Assembly: GCF_963678975.1 (NCBI RefSeq)
Contig: NC_089278.1
Location: 14,799,959 to 14,863,958 of the forward strand
Reading direction: 5' to 3'
DNA: 64,000 nucleotides
From: Dysidea avara
Taxonomy: Eukaryota > Porifera > Demospongiae > Dictyoceratida > Dysideidae
Both the position numbers and the translations under genes were made by a program. Positions within the stretch are counted from its first letter, which is position 1. Each line of letters starts with the position of its first letter. Of this stretch, positions 59,991-64,000 are shown piece by piece. The notes below the pieces were generated by a model. The model was not told the DNA's origin and ran no database searches. It was given only the letters and a program-made list of their open reading frames with translations.

Positions 59991-61022
59991 GCACGCACGC
60001 ACGCTCATAGTTATTGTACCTGTAGTACATTTACAGTTTTACGCATTTATTTTCAGGCCATTCTCAATGGATGACTTTTCTGATTACGAGAAACACTTTA
60101 CAGTGATGAATTACAAGGAAGATGTCAACCTGAAACAAATCCATCATGATGATTTCATTGGCTTGTTCGAACAGCAATATCCTGCTCATAAATGGGCCAA
60201 CATACAGGTGGGCGTGTACTTATGGTAACAATCCCTAAATCAGAATCAAAGTTGTAAATTGTGAGCTACTTGATTGAATTTATGCAGTACAAAGTACTCA
60301 GTACAAAGTACTGTTGTCATAGTGATCAAGTATCAGTTTGCAATCTTAATAGTTTAGCTTCATCAACTTGAATTAATTATAATTACAATGTTACTCCAAA
60401 AAATTTTATTGTGTACCAACAGCTATGAGCATAAACCCAAACAAGTACATGAATGTTTGGCACCAGCTGCTAAGACTGTTCCATCACTGATGATATAAGC
60501 AGTGATCTATAGTAGTGACAACGTGTAGTTCACTTTATTTAGTACTGTAATCCCAGCCTGAGGGGCTAGCATACAGCAGAGAAATTCTATACTCTTTGAA
60601 AAGCACCTCATTATAGCCGCTATGTCATAGCTAAGTGTACTTTAATAAGACCACCTCAATAAGTATATCCCACATTTTAGGAGAAGGTGTTTGGTGCTTT
60701 CCGCGAACTGTTCACCACGGCTGTCTCTGTACCAGCCCCACAAGGAATTCTCCCCTTTTCAAAGGTTAGTTGCACCTGTGAGCCATTATTACATCATTGC
60801 AATTATTTCCTTATATAGTCAAGAGCAATCTATGCCATTGACTTGATGTTGGAGTGGAATGAAAATCATGTGATGCAGCCCAAATTGTTAGAAGTCAATT
60901 TCTCACCTGATTGCATAAGAGCATGTCATTACCATAGTGATTTCTATAATCACATGATGTCAGCACTCTTCCTTGATGACACAAAAAATGTCCCTCTGAC
61001 CCCAATTTGTGTTCCAACATAG
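53342..61022 (+). CDS. TTLL12: Tubulin-tyrosine-ligase-like protein 12
   Basis: Twelve exons (53342-53455, 53566-53672, 53731-54133, 54539-54704, 54750-54895, 55866-56056, 56550-56768, 57656-57767, 58274-58425, 60057-60207, 60681-60764, 60819-61022) sum to 2049 bases, 682 residues; human TTLL12 has 644. It is collinear with TTLL12 throughout: FLVDHAWLYEPQY, VPLWYVMDEFGTTIRH, DEVTRDY and LLPWKPYSLMLDD in the SET-like N-terminal half, then DNTWIIKPWNLARSIDT, VKFDIRYMLMLRSVQPL, AYDVFWLRFANKPFSMDDFS, YEKHFTVMNYKED and LLEVNFSPDC in the TTL half. The ATP-grasp KP loop reads KPWNLARS, without the glycine-rich sequence of active TTLLs, as in vertebrate TTLL12, so tubulin ligase activity is doubtful. 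A roughly 70-residue acidic insertion (about 120-190) is extra. It shares a 56-bp promoter with the divergent coiled-coil gene. Large introns carry microsatellites. Confidence 0.96.
56115..56340 (+). repeat. Relative of the 2460-2833 element, degraded
   Basis: Landmarks shared with 2460-2833 in the same order are a GGCGG-containing start, GGGGCTTAGCCCCCC, and two tandem ATAGAGCA motifs (56231 and 56259) followed by a GTAGAAAGCTACACATGTAGTT-like stretch (GTAGCGAGCTATGTA in the other copy; shown here in part). Ends and duplication are not clear. It lies in TTLL12 intron 6. Confidence 0.55.
56459..56524 (+). repeat. (GT)n microsatellite, TTLL12 intron 6
   Basis: An almost pure GT tract ending about 25 bases before the acceptor of TTLL12 exon 7, so it partly replaces the usual polypyrimidine tract. 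Confidence 0.95.
57050..57166. mobile_element. Foldback MITE family M1, copy 5
   Basis: GGGTGGTGACCAAGAAATGG on the left and CCATTTCTTGGTTACCACC on the right pair as arms, with TTGACATTAACATCA in the centre, as in the copy at 945-1182. The outer GCCAAGCT ends are lost. Intronic in TTLL12. Confidence 0.7.
57608..57655 (+). repeat. Three-unit 15-bp minisatellite at an acceptor
   Basis: ATGTTGTATACACAC is repeated three times (last unit GTATGCACAC) directly before TTLL12 exon 8, whose acceptor CACAG is the end of the array. The branch point and pyrimidine tract must therefore lie in or before the repeat. Confidence 0.85.
57802..57861 (+). repeat. (TG)n microsatellite, TTLL12 intron 8
   Basis: About 30 TG units preceded by a short GTAG run (GTAGGTAGGTAGGTAG). 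In the transcript this is a UG tract, 34 bases after the donor of exon 8 and about 410 bases before exon 9. Confidence 0.95.
58438..58510 (+). repeat. Short TGTGTTCTGTTG minisatellite
   Basis: About three to four imperfect copies of a TGTGTTCTGTTGTGT unit (about 20-bp period) lie directly after the donor of TTLL12 exon 9. Confidence 0.85.
58560..58765. mobile_element. Foldback MITE family M1, copy 6
   Basis: The left arm carries GGTGGTGGCCAAGAATGGCT and GCAATGATGTTAA; the right arm carries TTAACATCAATGCAGTCATT, CTTGGCTTCCACCATTTGA and TTTCACAAC. A local duplication of GGCTGCAATG is visible in the left arm. Intronic in TTLL12. Confidence 0.75.
58861..59488 (+). repeat. Long CA-rich array with higher-order structure
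   Basis: More than 600 bases of (CA)n are interrupted at regular points by CACTACGCACACTACACACA and by ACACAAACACACAC. Larger blocks recur, for example those containing ACACATGTACACACTACAC near 59068 and 59328, so the array grew by duplicating units of about 260 bp as well as by dinucleotide slippage. It lies in TTLL12 intron 9 and reads CA in the sense transcript. Confidence 0.95.
59500..59905 (-). mobile_element. tRNA-derived SINE, full length, minus strand
   Basis: Read on the minus strand it starts with AGCATAGCCAAGTGGTTAGA (A box) and GGTTCCAGGTTTGATGCC (B box). About 270 bases of body follow, ending with GGTTACTAGCCCTGCCCCAG and a 3' part shared with the repeats at 3120 and 5783. Its 3' end runs into a (GT)n tract and its 5' end also abuts a (GT)n tract (59913-60003 on the other strand), so it sits inside microsatellite DNA. 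It is antisense in TTLL12 intron 9. Confidence 0.8.
59912..60003 (+). repeat. (CA)n microsatellite, TTLL12 intron 9
   Basis: About 40 CA units ending in GCACGCACGCACGC, between the 5' end of the minus-strand SINE and the acceptor of TTLL12 exon 10. Confidence 0.95.
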
Positions 61023-61605
61023 TAACCATATTTATGTTATAATATATAATTTTTGTAGTTGAATGAAATCTAATAATTTTGATACAACACTTGTTCTTTG
61101 CCATCTCTAAATATTTCAATTTGAGAAGTTAACAATCTCCACGATGATTACAACCTGCTTTAATTACTGGTGAGGGATCATGGGCAGTAAGATTGTCCTA
61201 AGTTTTTTATAGTCACTACAGTAGCTGGTTGGTTGAATGCTATTACTTTGACGTGCATTAAGATTTTTGGGTTTGTTGCTCTTTCAGAGATGTATGAAGA
61301 ACCTGCTGGTAAACTTTTTGTTATCAAGTTTTCTGTTTAGTGCTTAAGAGTTCAGCAGGTTGCTTCATCAAGATTATACTGTAGTGCCTTATGAAGTTCA
61401 TCAAGTGTGTAATGGTCTATCTGATTAACATGTAGAAGCCTGTAATTTCTAACTTTCAACATGTACAAAAGATATTATTGTGTATCACCATGAATATTAT
61501 TAATGGTTCAAAAAACATGATATACATGTATTATACTGCCCATGACAGTTGGTTTAAAAATAAAAAAAAATACAAGTGAAATCTCAAAATACCAGTGAGA
61601 TACAA
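61023..61605. other. Intergenic region between convergent genes
   Basis: AT-rich 3' flank shared by TTLL12 and membrane protein B. No coding exon is seen. TTLL12 3'-UTR and polyadenylation signals should lie here; ATATAATATATAATTTTT at 61039 is AT-rich, but no clean AATAAA was assigned. Confidence 0.5.
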
Positions 61606-63758
61606 TTATGAATGATTGTGGTTAGTTCTATAATGATCATGTGATTTGATGCTTGCAGAATCATTGTCATGGTGATGCTCATCTGATACACTAGAGTGGA
61701 GAGTAGTACTCCAATTATGTGGAAAGTTGTTTACAGATAAAGATGATGGTGGAGTTTTCCTGTGATGATTGTCTTGGTTAGATATTGTATAGGAAGAACC
61801 AGCGAAATAATTTCCTTTCTCCACATCAGAACTGCCAAATAAATAATAATGTTAAATAACATATTCACATTGCAATTGAAACTTTCTAGCTATAGCTACT
61901 TCTCCAGTATACAAACACCATGCTATTTTGTGGCAATGAGGTTTTTAAAAAAACATACAAAATTATCTTTCTTGGGGGGGACCAAATAGTACTCTATTAT
62001 TTTCATGCACAAACAATTACCTGCTGTTGTTGCCATCGTAATGACCACACCGGTTACACACAAACATCATGAACATCACAAAACATGCCATTGCTACTAT
62101 GCCAACTGAGCATCCAATAGCAACAGCAATCACTGTAGCAACACTGTCTTCTTCTTCATCATCATCATTTTTATCACTGCCACTATTGTCATGGTTACTT
62201 GGAGTGTCATTTTCGTTCTGAATACCATTAGTTGGCTGGTCCACCGATGATAATGTGGTACAGTTAGCTTCACCTGGTGATGGTATGGAGAGTGAACAAG
62301 ATTTGCTTGTGGCTGCGTTGGTGAAGCTTGTTCCATTATGAAGTGACACATTGATGGTGTCAGCCACCCTGAGGTATCTCAGGAAAGTTGTTGCATTCAC
62401 TGTGTCCGTGGCAACTATACGAGCTGTATACACTAGTCTTTTGTTACTGTGGCAACTAAAATTATCACTTTCCAATGTGACATTACAGTTATTGTTAGAG
62501 ACTTCATTACAACTTCTCCATATTGTGTATGAGACTTGTGAGCGAATAAGTGATAATGTGCTCTCATATACACCCTGTAATAGGACAATGAACAATATCA
62601 GAGTATTCTATGGGTAGCTTTACTAGTTATGACCACATGTGCACATACTACACACACCTCATATTCTGAACATTTCATGGCATCAGGTTCAACCGAGTCT
62701 AGACCAAGTTGGAAGAATGTTATAGCATCTGTGAGGGTGTGGCATGATTAAAAACGTTGATAAGATCACATGACCTACCATCTCGTCCCATGTGATCCCT
62801 TCTGAACCTCTCCTCTGGTATTATTGTATCATTTGATGTCACCCTCTCCCCTCTTGCTGTTACTGCGACAACACGTATAGTGTAAGTAGAGTTCTCAGTG
62901 TACAATGGGATCCCTCTGGCAATAGGCTCAGCACCTTGAACCATGGTCATGTTGCCACTGCGGAATATCCTCTCTCCCATTGCAGTATGATATCTCACTG
63001 AGACATTGTAAGACACCTAAGATAAAAAAAAAGTGAAGTGATTGATCAGACATCTGGTAAAAAAACTTTAACCAAGTCTGTCTGATTTCAACTTGATTAA
63101 CATTCCTCTATACTACTAGGGCTATAAACTGTCTAAACAGTAATTCTGTTATTATCATTGCTATGGCTCCTTTCAACACATACACCCTGTATTGGTTAGG
63201 TGGAATAGTGGCGCTGTACGAATCCACTTATGAAGCTTCTTGTAAAAATTTAACTGTTATTTTTAGAAACCAAATCTGTTTGGTTAACCACAAAAGGCTT
63301 CGTATTAGCTATGAAAACTGCTGAGTTCAACACAGTGAGAGATCCTAAATAATAATTTAGACCAGTAGGTTACCCAGTCAGTTAAGCTTAAGTAAACAAA
63401 TTAGATACTAAGTAAACAAATTAGACACCAAAGAGTGATTTATTTCAAGTTATGTACTACTGCAGATCACCCACAAGCTAAGTGGGCAAACTAAAGCTGA
63501 CATATGCTCCACTAATGGTAGACTGTTTCCAAGCAGGACTGAGCAACCAAATGTGTAATTACACAACTCAACCACCTCAATGATATAGCTGAAGATACTT
63601 TATATCAGAAATGATGTCAAACATGATGGAAGCCCACAATATCCAATACAGGTACAAACATTTGCTCACCTCATAGTATTCAATGTCATCGATGTCAGGT
63701 TGGACCCAGTAGATGTAGAACTGGTTTAATCTGTACGCTATTATTTCCACACAGAAAC
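61606..63758 (-). CDS. Type I single-pass membrane protein B (FN3-like), partial
   Basis: Exons at 63670-63758, 62779-63016, 62658-62728, 62021-62574 and 61606-61831 join in frame; earlier exons, including the signal peptide, lie beyond the window. Two exons form an FN3-like unit (FYIYWVQPDIDDIEYYE, then VSYNVSVRYHTAMGERIF and STYTIRVVAVTARGE). A short exon (AITFFQLGLDSVEPDAMKCS) follows, then a glycosylated membrane-proximal region (YTARIVATDTVNATTFLRYL), an acidic Asp/Glu run, one membrane segment (VATVIAVAIGCSVGIVAMAC) and a cytoplasmic tail of about 100 residues, rich in His, Ser and Asn. Exon phases match membrane protein A exon by exon and the juxtamembrane sequences align (TGRIVSTGEVNTTQL versus TARIVATDTVNATTF), so the two are paralogs. 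No kinase or known signalling domain is present. Ligand unknown. Confidence 0.75.
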
Positions 63759-64000
63759 CTACAGTGACCACATAACAGGCTTTATAAATTCAACAGAAAC
63801 TAAATAAACTAGCTTTAGAATTTTATGCAATATCCCTTCCTTGAACACCAACAAAGCTGAGCTGTCATTCACACAAAATGTATTAATAGTCCCAGATATA
63901 GAAGTTTTATGGACCATAATCATAGTGTGTACATATCCCTTGTGTGTGCTTGAGAATAAATGTTACACATGGGTACAGGTAGTAAACTGTGTCCATAATT
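63759..64000. other. Intron of membrane protein B, to window end
   Basis: The 242 bases upstream of the first recognised exon of membrane protein B have no coding frame and are presumably intron. They are mostly AT-rich with no repeat recognised. Confidence 0.5.

Overview
The window looks like a compact, AT-rich, intron-dense invertebrate nuclear genome. Animal-type genes (a DOK/IRS-type PTB adaptor, TTLL12, a Calx-beta plus ITIH C-terminal protein) with short introns and many microsatellites and small DNA transposons suggest an early-branching animal; a demosponge is my best guess, and this is inference only. No bacterial, organellar or viral gene block was seen.

Layout. 1-6.6 kb: repeats only (SINE-like pieces, GT and GTCA microsatellites, two small DNA transposons with target-site duplications). 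6.6-8.3 kb (-): secreted 440-residue Calx-beta/ITIH-C protein. 8.3-11.6 kb: intergenic repeats, partly duplicated from 4-6.4 kb. 11.6-15.3 kb (-): complete 10-exon AHCY, 433 residues. 16.0-28.3 kb (+): about 30-exon coiled-coil protein of unknown identity, with LINE pieces and several small transposons in its introns. 29.6-33.2 kb (-): type I membrane protein A. 34.7-44.8 kb (-): 938-residue DOK/IRS-like adaptor. 45.1-47.3 kb (+): 459-residue tektin-like coiled-coil protein. 48.0-53.3 kb (-): 811-residue coiled-coil protein. 53.3-61.0 kb (+): complete 12-exon TTLL12-like gene, 682 residues. 61.6 kb to the window end (-): type I membrane protein B, a paralog of A, cut by the edge.

Exon models were assembled by eye from open frames, GT/AG sites and phase. 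For AHCY, TTLL12, the Calx-beta gene, the adaptor, the tektin-like gene and the 811-residue coiled-coil gene all exon phases close to a single uninterrupted frame. Two or three genes (TTLL12, the tektin-like protein, perhaps the coiled-coil proteins) point to cilia or microtubules, while the membrane proteins and the adaptor point to cell-surface signalling. No direct functional link between neighbours can be shown from sequence alone.

The most notable signals are: a tyrosine-motif repeat array in the adaptor; a hAT-like element whose insertion duplicated a splice donor; a 56-bp head-to-head promoter between TTLL12 and the 811-residue gene; complementary UG and CA tracts flanking TTLL12 exon 9; two paralogous receptors with matching exon phases; and an unexplained 19-nt motif scattered through the window.
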